64,000 nucleotides of DNA, from assembly GCF_048544455.1 (NCBI RefSeq), contig NC_133529.1, positions 58,254,271 through 58,318,270 on the forward strand, given 5' to 3'. This stretch comes from Silene latifolia (lineage: Eukaryota; Streptophyta; Magnoliopsida; Caryophyllales; Caryophyllaceae). The notes below the pieces were generated by a model. It had not been told where the DNA came from. It did not search any database and saw nothing but the letters and a program-made list of their open reading frames with translations. Position 1 is the first letter of the stretch. Each line of letters starts with the position of its first letter. Shown one piece after another: positions 32,984-44,764 of this stretch. The position numbers and the translations under genes are program-made.

Positions 32984-35900
32984 TTAAGTGAGCGGGTCCG
33001 TGATGTTGTAATCCGAAGCAATCTTGTCAATCACTATCTCCTCTTGCTCCACGTAATCACGGATCAGGTGAGCCTTACGATGTACATGTCTAGACTTGTT
33101 GCTAGACTTAGGCTCCTTAGCCTGGAAGATGGCACCTCTATTGTCACAATAGATGGTGATCGGGTCATTCGAACTAGGAACTGTGGTTAGTCCTTGTAAG
33201 AATTGACGCATCCATATAGCTTTCTTTCTTTGCTTCGAAGCGGCATAGTACTCGGATTCAGTAGTAGAATCTGCTACAACTTCCTGTTTGGAACTTTTCC
33301 AGCTGACCGCAGCACCATTAAGAGTAAAGACGAACCCGGACTGAGATTTTGAATGATCTCGATCCGTTTGGAAGCTAGCATCTGCGTAACCGATTGCGCA
33401 TAGCTCAGTATCTCCTCCATAAGTCAATGCCCAATCCTTAGTCCTCCGTAGGTACTTAAGGATGTTTTTAACAGCTATCCAGTGTGTTTCACCTGGATTC
33501 TTTTGGTGCCGACTCGTTATACTCAATGCATATGCCACGTCTGGATGTGTGCATATCATGGCATACATGATTGATCCTATGGCTGATGCATAAGGAACAC
33601 GACTCATGCGTTCAACCTCTTCAGGCGTCGTGGGTGTTTGAGACTTGCTCAAATACATCCCATAAGTCATTGGAAGGTTCCCCTTCTTGGAGTTGGTCAT
33701 GCTGAACCTTTCAAGAATCTTATCTAAATAAGACTCCTGACTCAGTGATAACATCCGTCGTGATCTATCTCGATAGATACGGATTCCCAATATGCGTTGT
33801 GCCTCACCCAGATCTTTCATCTGGAAATGGTTCTTCAACCATCCTTTAACCGAAGATAAGAGAGGAATGTCATTCCCAATCAAGAGTATGTCATCAACAT
33901 ACAATATCAAGAAAAAAATATTGCTCCCACTCGACTTGATTTATAAGCATGGTTCCTCGACCGATCGAGTGAAACCATACTCTTTTATCACCTGGTCGAA
34001 ATGATTATTCCAACTCCGAGAAGCTTGCTTAAGTCCATAAATGGAACGCTTAAGCTTGCACACTTTCTTAGGATTTTCAGGATCTATGAAACCTTCGGGT
34101 TGCACCATTTACAACTCCTCCTCCAAATAACCGTTTAAGAAGGCGGTTTAGTCATGAAAAGCGGTGATCGCTAAGATTATCCGAATGGAACGCAGCATAA
34201 CTACGGGTGCAAAAATTTCATCATAATGCAATCCGTGCACTTGAGTGAAACCTTTTGCCACTAGTCGTGCCTTATAGGTATCTGGTTTCCTGTCTAAAAA
34301 ATGCTTTATTTTGTAAAGCCATTTGCACTAAAGAGGTTTTACCTTGTTAGGTAAATCAACAAGATCTCGTACGTCATTCTCATACATGGAGTCCATCTCG
34401 GATTGCATGGCTTCAAGCTATAGCTTTGAGTCGGAACAGGTCATGGCACCTTTATAGGTAGCGGGTTCATTACTCTCTAGGAGCAAAACGTCATTCTCCT
34501 CGACCATACCCATGTATCTGTCTGGAGGATTAGAGACTTTACCCGACCTCCTAGGTTCCTGAGGAATGTTAACCGTATCATCAGTTGAAGGAACAACTTC
34601 CTCCATCTATTCCTCGGTTGTTGGTTCTTGAACCTCCGACAGCTCGAAGGTTCTATTACTTGACTTGTTCTCGAGAAATTCTTTCTCCAAGAACTTTGCA
34701 CTAGCCGCAATAAAAACTCGATGTTCAGTAGGCGAATAGAAGTAATGACCAAACATTCCTTTTGGATAACCAATAAATTATGTCTTGACCGATCGCGGGC
34801 CGAGCTTATCCTCGTGTCTCCACTTGACATAAGCCTCACAGCCCCAAACCCGATTAAAGGACAAGTTAGGGACCGTTCCCTTCCACATTTCATATGGAGT
34901 CTTCTCGACAGCTTTAGACGGACTTCGATTAAGTATAACAGCAGCTGACAAAAGAGCAAAACCCCATAATGAATCAGGTACTACCGTGTGACTCATCATG
35001 GATCGAACCATATCAAGTAGTGTTCGATTTCTCCATTCGGACACACCATTTAATTGAGGTGTTCCAGGTGGAGTCAACTGTAAAACGATTCCACAGTCTT
35101 TAAGGTGTTGATCAAACTCATTTGAAAGATATTCGCCACCCCGATCTGAACGGAGTGCTTTAACCTTTCTTCCCAGTTGGTTCTCAACCTTATTCTGGTA
35201 TTCCTTGAATTTTTCAAAGGACTCACTTTTATGCTTCATTAAGTAGACATATCCGTATCTACTCAAATCGTCCGTGAAAGTGATAAAATATCTATAGCCA
35301 TCTCTAGCGGTAATTGACATAGGTCCACATACATCAGTATGTATGAGTCATAATAGGTCACTAGCGCGCATTCCAACACCTTTGAAGGAAATTCGAGTCA
35401 TTTTTCCGATAAGACATGATTCACACGTGCCAAATGAAGAAAAATCGAATGTGGGAATAGTTCTATTCTCGATGAGTTTCTTTACACGTTTTTCATTTAT
35501 GTGTCCCATTCGACAATCCCATAGATAAGTTTGATCTTTGTCACCAACCTTTAATTTCTTATTATTCACATGTAATATATCTGTGGTTTGATCTAAGATG
35601 TAAATTCCATTCATGGAAACTGCTTTGCCATAAACCATTTCATTAAAAGAGAAAATACAGCTATTATCCTTTATTGAAAATGAAAAACCGTCTTTATCAA
35701 GTACGGAAACAGAAATAATGTTTTTAGATAAACTGGGTACATAGTAACAGTTATATAAATATAACTCAAAACCACATGGGTGTTGGATTCTCGTACGTTC
35801 CCTTTGAGATTGCAGCAACTCTAGCTCCATTCCCGACTCGTAGGTCCACATCACCCTTTGCGAGAGGTGTGATGTTTTTTAGGCCCTGCAAATGATTACA

Positions 35901-36908
35901 CAGATGAGAACCACAATTAGTATCAAGTACCCAAGTTCCGAAACTTGCATGGTTAATCTCAATCATATGAATATAAGATGACATACCAACAGGAGTGACG
36001 CGGCCTGCTTTTATGTCCTCACGGTACACGGGATAGTTCCTCCTCCAATGTCCAGTCTTGTGACAATGGTGGCACTCAACGTTACCGTCCTTACTCTTTG
36101 CCTTGCCTAGTGAGCCACTAGTCTCACCAGGCCAACTCTTACCGTTTCCTGACTTTTTAAACTTTGGCTTTCCTACAGTTAGGTCGCCGTGAGCTTTGCC
36201 CTTACCCTTATTCTTGTTGGAAATCATGAGAACATCTTGCTTCATGCTCCCACTCAATTTCATATCCTTCTCGGTCTGTACGAGAAGTGAGTGTAGCACA
36301 TGAGGACTTTTCTTCATGTCATTCATGTAGTAATTTGCCCTAAAAAGGGCAAAACCATCATGAAGTGAATGAAGCATACGGTCAATGACTATGCTCTCAC
36401 TGATTTTGCAATCAAGTGCCTCCAGTTTCTCGACATTCTCAATCATGTTAATAATGTGTGGGCTAACCGGTTGGCCCTTCTGGAGTTTCGCATCAAAGAA
36501 GCGAAAGGTATGCTCATAAGTAACGATTCTCGGTGCTTTTGAGAACTCATTAGTGAGCGTGGTGAAAATCTTGTTTGCACCTTGGGCAATGAAGCGTCTT
36601 TGCAAATTGGTTTCCATTGCAAAAATGAGTACGTTCTTTATCGCACCCGCTTCCATAACGAAGTCACTATAAGCAATTGACTCGTTAGCTCTTGCATTGG
36701 GGCCTGGGTTTGGCGGTATTGGCTCAGTTAAGTACTTGAGCTTACCGTCAGCAATGGCAGCATTCCGTAATGATGCCTCCCAGTCCGCAAAGTTGGACCC
36801 GTCATTCTTCAGTCATGTGAACTGATTCATGTGGTCCATGAAAGCGTTTAGCCAGGACTCGCGTCTAAGTGTGGCACTTGGCATAGGGATTTCGTTATTT
36901 TCAGCCAT
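32984..36908 (-). pseudogene. C copia gag-pol pseudogene
   Basis: The gag ATG is at 36908 (MAENNEIPMPS), with an in-frame TGA at codon 32 (36813-36815). Gag continues to a zinc knuckle at 36033-36074 reading CHHCHKTGHWRRNY, in which the last cysteine is tyrosine. The protease motif reads LDTNCGSHLC (the DTG glycine is replaced). A frameshift lies near 35790 and a TGA just before the integrase core. The integrase shows the expected D, D and E context (FTDDLSRYGYVY, LRSDRGGEYLS, NGVSEWRNRTLLDMVRSMM). RT has several stops between 34777 and 33911 but keeps ILYVDDILLIGND at about 33890-33908, followed by RNase H (YADASFQTDRDHSKSQSG, TTESEYYAASK). The order gag-PR-INT-RT-RH proves Ty1/copia. It is clearly non-functional. 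Confidence 0.88.
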
Positions 36909-38728
36909 TTGTTGTAACAATATTATAAATATAAACGAATTCTACACTGCGAAAAAGAAAAAGATATAATAAGCATTTATAATGTTGAGGTAAACTAAGT
37001 CAACACAAACTACTTACCCAACGTAGAAGGGGTCATATAGAGAGTAAGGTCCATTATGCCTACCGACGAAGAAGGGATTCATAGTTTGCCCTTATAAAGA
37101 CTAGTCTCAATTTCCGTTTTAGAGGAAGATCCCATCAACTTTATTTTAATTCATTTTAAGTGAACTAATATCTAGCATGCGAGAATGAATAAACTAAGAT
37201 GATGGCTTAAAATTGTGTGACATCTGTATGTCTATGAAAACTAACATCCAAATTATATGAGTCAATTTTCATGCATATTAGGTGGTTTGGTTTAGGCGGA
37301 ATATGATGCATTAACTATCATGTGAAGAAAAGCAATAAGAATGAAAAACGTAAAACAAAAATAAAGTCCTAGTGTGGCCTATCTACCAAAATGAACATAA
37401 ATATAACTTTGGAATCTTTCCTAGGACTCGAGAAGCTTGTCTTGATGTTCCATCTTGGTCCATGTAGCGGGAGTGAGCAATCCAATCTCCGTCTTTAGTC
37501 TTCTCAAAATTACAATTAATAAATTACAAAATGAACCTATTTACATTCTAATTTCAAAACCATAATTTAAAGAAAACCAAAAGGAGATACGAGATCTCAA
37601 AATTACATAAAAATTATGTTTCCATCATTACGAAAACATAATTAACTAAGGCCACACTAGGTATTACAAATTACAACCGATTGCAAAAATACGTAAATTA
37701 AACCATTCAACGATTCATACAACTAATAAAAATGCATCAACTATAAATTAATCATTCAAGACATAATTCCTTAATTATGTAAAGTAATTTATCCAAACCA
37801 CCTATTTTATAATTATCAAAATTATGTGACAATTCCTCAATTACTCACAATAATTCCAATCTTAATTCATATTAACTAGTGATATAAATTAATCCAACAT
37901 TATTTTAAACCTATTTAAAATAATTAGGTATCTAAAATTTTGTGAACCTTTTCACAACAAATAATCATACATTATAAATTTAATGTATAATCATTATTGG
38001 CCAAAAACTAACAAAACAAAAAACGAATTTTTTTTTTCTTTTTGATTGCTCTCGGCAAAACAGGGAAAAAGAAAAAAACAGATTTTTTTTATTTTTTTTT
38101 CAGCTCGGCAAAACGAAAAAAAAAACAGTTTTTTTTTTATTCTTTCGGCATATCCATAAAAACGAAAAAAAAAACAATTTTTTTTATTGTTGCGGCATTT
38201 CTGCCCTAAAACCGAAAAACATCCTTTTTTTTTTCTTCCTCACTCTCGGCATTCATGCCCAAATGAAGAAAAACAGTTTTTTTTTCTTTTCGAGAAAAAA
38301 AAACCCTTTTATAATGAACAAATTTGTTTAATGTTGCTACTAGAACAAGATTGGCATAATCATCAACATTTAAATTAATAAATCATGATCCTAAACAACA
38401 ATTTAACATCATGTATGCCAAAAATTATATAGCAAAAACAAATTATCATCATAAAACAAAACGATTTCCATTTACGTTTTAATTTAATTCTTATTAAATC
38501 AAAACATCTACAAATTTATCATATTATCATCTTAACTAATTAAAACAACAATATGAATAAATCAAAATGGAAACAAAACAACAAAAATCAAAAACCATTT
38601 CGGCTGAAAAAAATTGTCACGGCTGGAAAAAAAACAATTGTCTCGGCCGAAATATATTTTTTTCTTTCTAAAAATTTCTTTGTTTAAATCCATTTTTGAA
38701 ATTCATATAAAATAATTTCGTGGCCTAT
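36909..38728 (-). other. C leader region
   Basis: The 1.8-kb non-coding leader lies between primer site and gag. It is very AT-rich and contains a low-complexity repeat block at 38035-38310. No conserved reading frame is seen. Confidence 0.65.
38035..38310. repeat. A/T-run and CGGCA tandem block in the C leader
   Basis: About five degenerate units of 45-60 bp each hold a CTCGGCA/TTTCGGCA/GCGGCATT core, then AAAACGAAAAA..AACAG, then a run of T. Isolated related cores occur at about 38600-38650 (TTTCGGCTG, CACGGCTG, CTCGGCCG). Confidence 0.65.
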
Positions 38729-38740
38729 GCTCTGATACCA
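38729..38740 (-). other. C primer binding site (tRNA iMet)
   Basis: The minus strand reads TGGTATCAGAGC, two bases after the 5' LTR end. It is the usual copia primer. Confidence 0.9.
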
Positions 38741-38742
38741 CT

Positions 38743-39813
38743 TGTAGGAAATATCGGTATACTTCCTCTATAAATTTTCGGATTATAACGAAATTATAAT
38801 AATGAAAAACGAGTCATAAATGAAATTACATAAACAAAAAGTATAGAGATATGAATCAACCTTTGGTCCTAGCAAATATGGCCTAAGAACACTATCGAAA
38901 TCGATATTCTCCTAATTGTTGCACCCAAAATGTTATGAGAAATGCCCTTCCTCTTGCTAGAATAGATCCCCAAAATTGTTATGAAATTTTTAGGGTTATT
39001 TTTTTGTGTGAGTGATGAGAGAATTAGGTCAAAAGATAAGTGAGAAAAATGATCTATTTTTTTTTTCTCTTTATACCGTCCAAATGAGAGGAATAACGAA
39101 GATATTTTTTCCTCCTTTTTTCTCTCTTTGACCGAAAACAACCAACCCAAAATAAGGAGATTAAATCTTCTTATTTTTGGTAGTTTACAAAAATGTATAT
39201 AAAGTGTATTATTTATAAATTGTCATTTATGTTGTTCCGTATTAATAAGTCTATACACAACAGGTTGCAGTCGATTTATTAATACCGGTCTCTAATAATT
39301 TATTATGACAATCTCGTATAATATATAATTTAACTATAAATATCGCATATTTATAATTTGCTAATTAAATATAACCGATTACGTTTAATTACGAATTAAC
39401 ATCTTAATTCGTTCAAGCTAACATTATATACATTAATTAAATATAACAGTTTATATTCAATTTACGAATTGACAGTTAATTCGTCTCAGCTGGTATTATT
39501 TAATTATATGAAATAATCGTCTCATCATCACATTGACTAACTGTTTAGTCAAATACATGGACTAACCTTTTAGTCAGTCATCAATGTGATTATATTTTCA
39601 TACAATCACATCTCTCATACACATCCTTTAGGTGTGACTTTTAGGGACCAGTTGATCACCGCCATCAGTATGATAATAACGTCAAACTTCTAGCAAGCCA
39701 ACCGTTATTAAGTAAACGTTAATCAACTGATAAAATACAAAGTATATCCTTGTGAACCTATAAGAGATTTATATACGTTATCACACTAACTGTGGAGGAC
39801 ACAAGCTCCAACA
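38743..39813 (-). repeat. C 5' LTR
   Basis: On the minus strand it starts TGTTGGAGCTTGTGTCC and ends CCGATATTTCCTACA. It is the partner of 31067-32130. Confidence 0.88.
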
Positions 39814-40313
39814 AGGATGACCCTTCTTCTTGTCTAGGCAAGAGAGGGAATTCCGCAATCCTACAGTATTTTCTAACACCATAGGGACTTGGCTCTTGAC
39901 AAAAGCATTTAGCAATTGTGGACAAAGGTTACCTAGTTTAACACAACTTGGAGGTGGCTTGTTTGTATCCTCTTGGATTTAGTAACTAGGAGAACCAATA
40001 TTATCATGGAGTGTGTGCCCTTGAATTTCTTCCTTTGGTGATTTCCACCACTTAGATGAGGAAAGTGGCTATTCTTTTTGTAGATGCATCCCTTACTTTT
40101 TTTTATGTGCTTAAATGTTGAGATGCATCGTCATTTTGGCAAGCCCCACCTTGCCTTGTAAGAAGGCATCTTACCTCATAGATGTCTTGTTGTGAGTTGA
40201 AGGGGCGGAGTGAGACCCGCTAATTCTCTCACATCGGCTAGTAGTATTAATAAAGGTCATAGTTTTAGTCACCTCTTTACTCGGCACGAGCAAAGGTTCA
40301 GTTTGGGGATATT
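39814..40313 (+). other. V 3' untranslated region, second part, with polypurine tract
   Basis: This resumes the text matching A1 from about 14970 (CTTCTTCTTGTCTAGGCAAG) to the LTR. CAGTTTGGGGATATT at 40299-40313 is the polypurine tract. No gene is present. Confidence 0.75.
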
Positions 40314-41950
40314 TGATGTGACTCATATTTGCACACATTTAGTCCCCGAACTAACCTCGTTCCTATGCTTTCTTGCATGCATTAGGGTTGTTTCTTATCT
40401 TTAGCTTCTTACTTTGCATATTCTTTGAGGTTTTGTGTCCTTGGTCGGAGAGGAATGCTAACCTTACATAAATGGAGCAAAATGGAGCTAAATGTATCGC
40501 AAATAACGAACAAGCAACAAGGAGGAGACCAATAATAAAGGCCTAGGTCAATAAAACAAGTATTTGGGCAATGATGATGGATCCCCAAGGCTCCTCAAAC
40601 GATCCCCATAGATCATGAAGCAGCCAATTGAAAAAGAAGCCAAACTGGCCTATGAGACGGGCATCCCTAGCTCAGCCTGAGCATCCTGATGATCAAGACG
40701 AGCGTCCCAAAGACACAGCCCGAGTATCCCACAAGCAGGACGGGCGAATTTCCTTACAACATGGGCGTCCGACAGGGTTAGGCCGAGCGGCTCCTTAGGG
40801 ACTTGCAAGGCGTTAATATTCATCCTAGGGACTTAATCGTCATTTAAGCCCTTAGTTACCCTAATACTTGTACTTAGTATAAATACCCCCATTATATTAG
40901 GAGATTAATCATCAATTCTTAATCAATCTTTAGTAGGGTTTTAGTAGAGTTAATTACCAATTTAATCAAGTTGTATTAAACAATTCAATCTTAATCAAAT
41001 CTTAATCTTTCCCTAATCATTCAAGTGTTCTTAGATTTAGTTGGGTAATTTGAAGACTATTTGTGTTTATTGGAGAATTGACAACTCTTCACCATTCATC
41101 AAGTTTTCTTCTATTATTCTTTGCTTATTATTTGGATCATCCTAAGTTGGTATAATTCCTTTTATCCTTTGCTTAATTATTGTTTATTGTTTTACTCATC
41201 CATCATGTTTAGCTTTGTTAATATGATTGACACCCTTATTAGCATGTTTTCCAAGATCATGAGTGAGTAGTCTCCTAACTAGGGTTAATGGGGGATTAGG
41301 GTAATTACTCATAGGGTAGATCATAACTTAATAAGTTCATATAATTGCTTGTTTGTTGTAGTTTCAACTTATGCACATGTTATGCTTGATGAAATGCTTG
41401 ATTGACAACTTAGCATGAATCTCTTATCCATTCAACAAGACTTGTAAGACATAAACCAACTCAAGGCTTGTTAGACCATGCATATAGTTGAATAGGAAGA
41501 AATTAAGTCGACTTGTAGGTGTTGTAAAGTCTTGACGGACTCGGCTCCGAGACCCAAACCTTCCTAGGAATTGTAAGATATAAACTAACTCGATTACACT
41601 ACAACAATAATTTGCTTGCATCTATGAAACTTGTTTATATGATCTCACCATGATTCCTTTATGAACCCATGACACCCTAGTGCCTTAGTTAATTGTTTAC
41701 AAACCTTGTTTACTTGCTTTGATTTGCTTTCATTTGTTTACATTTCATTTGTTAAGTAGTTTAGATTGCAAACCACAAACTCAACCCAAATTGTGACACC
41801 CTAAGACATAACTCTCTACAACCGATAAATCAATACAATACCCGTCCCTTTGGATCCAACATTTACTTGCCACTATACTAAGAGTAGTTAGTTGAGATTA
41901 TAGAAATTGTTTTGATTGGTAAGCTTAGACGACAATGTTTGAACCAAATC
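40314..41950 (+). repeat. V 3' LTR
   Basis: It starts TGATGTGACTCATATTTGC. GACGGGC/CCGAGCG/GACGAGCG-type motifs lie at about 40655-40800 and TATAAATACCCCC at 40878. The later part matches A1 U5 (CCATGCAT, GTCGACTTGTAGGTGTTGTA, GGATCCAACATTTACTTGCC). The end is uncertain; similarity to X fades at about 41940. Confidence 0.75.
40878..40890 (+). promoter_or_regulatory. V LTR TATA box
   Basis: TATAAATACCCCC lies about 80-200 bp downstream of the GAGCG-motif cluster, in the same arrangement as A1. Confidence 0.65.
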
Positions 41951-42478
41951 AGTGCGTAGAGGCTTGCCAGCTATCGGTGGTTGAATGGTCGACTGCGGGA
42001 AATAGCCTGAAACATCAGGCATATTTAAAGATATTATCCGGTAATAACTTCCAACCAGGTTGACATTGATAGTTTTGGCTAGGGAGCAACGAACTCCAAC
42101 ATGCTGGGAGTCCTAAACGAACTCCGTGGGGGCTAAATCATCTAAGCGAGGCTCCCTGGAAAACCTTTTAGGGAGAGCACTACATCGGGATCATGAATGA
42201 TGTTGGGAGGATCTTTGAAAGACCTATGTGACGTCCATTAGAATATCGGCACTCGCTTGGGAGTTAGAAACTTCCCAGGATTCGCAGGGGATATGAGTTG
42301 CCGCTCGTTACCATGTCATCGACGCGATTAAAGCCCTTGGACGTGACGGGTCAGCATTTGTTGGGAAGAACCCAGTACTCAGTTAGAGTGCATTTTTCTT
42401 CTCAAGATTATCTGCATGGTTAGTGACCACACAAATCCGCAGTCGCATAGATAAGCATGTAGCACGCAAGCATATAAC
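41951..42478. other. Orphan segment between V and T
   Basis: About 530 bp of balanced composition shows no open frame, repeat or LTR similarity that I recognise within the window. The GGTCGACTGCGGGAAATAGCC and CTAGGGAGCAACGAACTCC stretches are unique here. It is the host sequence into which T inserted and may belong to a further element. Confidence 0.5.
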
Positions 42479-43168
42479 TGTTTAGGTATTTTTACCCAAG
42501 TCGATTAATTAGGGTCAATGTAGTCTATATTCGTTGGTTTGATGTATGTTCGTTCGTATGTGAATAAATAAAGATAAAGTGCGTAATGTAAGTTGACACG
42601 TAAGATTTTGGTGACGCGAAAAATCCAATGTGGGAACAACCGTGGGAGGGACGGTACCCTGCCAAGTATTGCACTATATGAATAGGAGGATGATTACAAT
42701 AGCAATGTTATACTAATCTCGCAGGAGCTAGGTATCAGGCCTGCAAGATCTCAGGTGAGCGTATACTTGAGGATAATGTGTTGTGGAATTTGATGTGAAT
42801 GCGTAAGTGCGGATGTCTTGAATTGTGTGTTGAATGAATGACTTCTTGATTTGCTTCCTTGGCTCTTTATAGGGTAAGAACCCTAGAGATGTCCTACCTC
42901 AAATATGGAAAGGTAATATAATTTCCATAAGGACTCTTTCCAAAACCCGGACTCTCTTGCCAATTCTCCTTGATCTCCCTAACTTCTCCCTAACTTCTCC
43001 CTGACGCTTTTTTCCTTAATGCGGACGCTTCCTATGATGGGCTCCTAATCTTCCTTAAGCCCGTTCCCTTTTTCTCCAACCGCGGGCTTCCTTCCTCCTT
43101 ATCACTTCTTTCATAGTCTTTATTTTATTAAGTGGGCCTTCTTTATTATGATATTTTTAGCCCAAACA
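42479..43168 (-). repeat. T 3' LTR (690 bp)
   Basis: It is paired with 57608-58297 and has the same length and ends. The adjacent plus-strand GTTTGCCCCAAATTT (43169-43183) is, on the minus strand, the polypurine tract AAATTTGGGGCAAAC. Confidence 0.9.
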
Positions 43169-43511
43169 GTTTGCCCCAAATTTCTTGTGAAGTACGCTTT
43201 CAAGTATCGAGCAAGGAATTTTACGTAACCAAATGCCAAAAAACCCTACGCCGTCTTTTTTACTCCTTCCCATGCAAGCCGCCCTTCTCCTCTTTTCTCG
43301 CACCCAACTCCCTCTCTCCTCTGTATAACCCCAACGTCCATCTTCCACTCTCATTAATCATTTCAAATAATTTCAAAAAACTCTTCTCTCTTAAACCCTA
43401 AACCTTCCTTCTCCTTCATTCCTCGCCGACTTCACTGTTCCCCTTCCCCGTTTCCATCATCAGGTAATCCATCTTCTCTTCTTCTTTTAATCTTTATTTT
43501 CTCTCTCCACC
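43169..43511 (+). promoter_or_regulatory. Promoter/leader region of the T antisense ORF
   Basis: This lies between the T 3' LTR and the additional-ORF start. It has a CTGTATAACC TATA-like sequence near 43320 and then a long C/T-rich leader with a strong start context (CCACCATGGGC at 43507). CATCAG followed by GTAATCC near 43458 could be a splice donor in the leader. A plus-strand promoter here is inferred. Confidence 0.4.
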
Positions 43512-43655
43512 ATGGGCAAAACTCGTCAATCTTCCACATCTTCTGATCGTAATCTCGACCCCACTTTCCTTTCTCGGGGGCTTTTTAAGCACCCCCACGA
43601 CTGTGATTCTGCTTTAACGTCGGCCGACATCCCCACGATCAAGAATATGCTTGGT

Positions 43656-43660
43656 CTTGC
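43656..43660. repeat. G target-site duplication, left copy
   Basis: CTTGC precedes G and CTTGG (48816-48820) follows it, matching in four of five bases. The host reading frame resumes across the site. Confidence 0.65.
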
Positions 43661-44493
43661 TGATGCGTATGGCGGGACGATTAATAAACGACCTGATGCG
43701 AATATCGACCCCATGAAAGAGGTTGTGCTCAATTTAGAGGACCAAGCAAAACCACGCCCAAGTAATGCATATTCGCGCACAAAAATTGGATGGGCTCAAA
43801 TAAAAGATAGGAAATATGTGCGATTAAAGCTCAAGACCCACGAGAATCTTGAAACCGTGTGGGAACAAGAGGAATGCCGTGTGGGAACAAGAGAAAAGAG
43901 AGGACAGTGGCGGCACCAAGGGGAGAGGAATTCCTACTTAGTTTTTTGCATTTTCAACCTAGTTTGAATAAAAGTTGACAAAAAGGTCTAGGTTGTAAGT
44001 TCTATGTATTCATTCATCCTAGAACTTACAAACTAGCATTAAATGCTTGCTTGGAGGCCAAGGCTTTTGTCCTATATAAGGACCTAGCCTCCTCATTTGT
44101 AAATCATCCAAGTTGAAGAAAAAAAACCTTTTAGAGAGAGAAACTTGTTGTTTCAATCTTTTCAAAGAGTCGATGATTTCGAGTCTTGCCTTGAACTAAG
44201 GACGTGCTCCGCAGTTTAAGTCGAATTACTTGACGCGTTTTCGAGTAATTCCCTATTGTTATCGCTATAGGTCTAGTGATAGCAAATATCCCATTGGGTC
44301 GATTTGTTCACAAGAAATCGAAACAAATATCCATTCATTCTTGCACAACATAAACATAAAACAAAACAAAAAAGACTTCCGCTTCGCCATTATCACGCCA
44401 AGTGACACGATATGGTCGGGTTGCACCTAGTGCATTCGGATCTTTCGCCTCACTTGAATCCACAATAAAGTCTTCCGCTCCGTATACGCTTCA
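43661..44493 (+). repeat. G 5' LTR (833 bp)
   Basis: TG...CA ends. The TATATAAG box is at 44073-44080. The 5' LTR contains a short open frame (KEVVLNLEDQAKPRPSNAYS...) duplicated in the 3' LTR. It runs over the LTR's U3 and is not a known gene. Confidence 0.9.
44073..44080 (+). promoter_or_regulatory. G 5' LTR TATA box
   Basis: TATATAAG in the context CCTATATAAGGACC; the same box is in the 3' LTR at 48395-48402. Confidence 0.65.
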
Positions 44494-44495
44494 AG

Positions 44496-44507
44496 TGGTA
44501 TCAGAGC
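44496..44507 (+). other. G primer binding site (tRNA iMet)
   Basis: TGGTATCAGAGC starts two bases after the 5' LTR. Confidence 0.92.
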
Positions 44508-44658
44508 TTCGGCTCTTGATCACCCCAAAAAAATCAAGACGGTCCTAAGGAGGTCCCAATCAGTTAGTGGTTGAATATCCAACGCGATTGGTATTCAAAG
44601 GTTAGACTCAACGAGGTAGTTGAGGTTTAATCGATTGGATCTTGAAGGCACGGATTGA

Positions 44659-44659
44659 A

Positions 44660-44692
<33 letters not shown>
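44659..44692. repeat. Poly(A) run in the G leader
   Basis: An almost pure A tract of about 33 bases lies between primer site and gag. In-frame translation upstream of the ATG would give poly-lysine, but the true start is downstream at 44765. Confidence 0.85.
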
Positions 44693-44764
44693 ACTGTTCA
44701 CGGTACTGTTCACCATCAAAAAAAAAGGGGGAAATTTCGAAACTTCAAACCACAAACATCAAAA

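Larger units (their letters stand above)
31067..39813 (-). mobile_element. C: Ty1/copia element, decayed
   Basis: The minus-strand layout is 5' LTR (38743-39813), iMet primer site, 1.8-kb leader, gag-pol (36908-32984), a short untranslated part, polypurine tract and 3' LTR (31067-32130). LTR ends are TG...CA on the minus strand. The flanks GGGAT (31062-31066) and AGGAT (39814-39818) agree in four of five bases, a decayed TSD. The A1 counterpart of this site (near 14965) is uninterrupted. The LTR copies differ at several percent of sites by eye and the coding region has many stops, so the element is older than A1 and G. Confidence 0.88.
24713..41950 (+). mobile_element. V: Athila-like element, 5' part missing, carrying two later insertions
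   Basis: The element begins at the CACTA terminus in the A/C-rich ORF1 leader. It continues through ORF1 (25040-29474, split by solo LTR R) and the 3' untranslated region (split by copia element C), and ends with its 3' LTR from 40314. The 5' LTR, gag and everything before the leader are gone. The LTR is closer to that of X than to that of A1. The right end near 41950 is approximate because no TSD partner exists. Confidence 0.8.
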
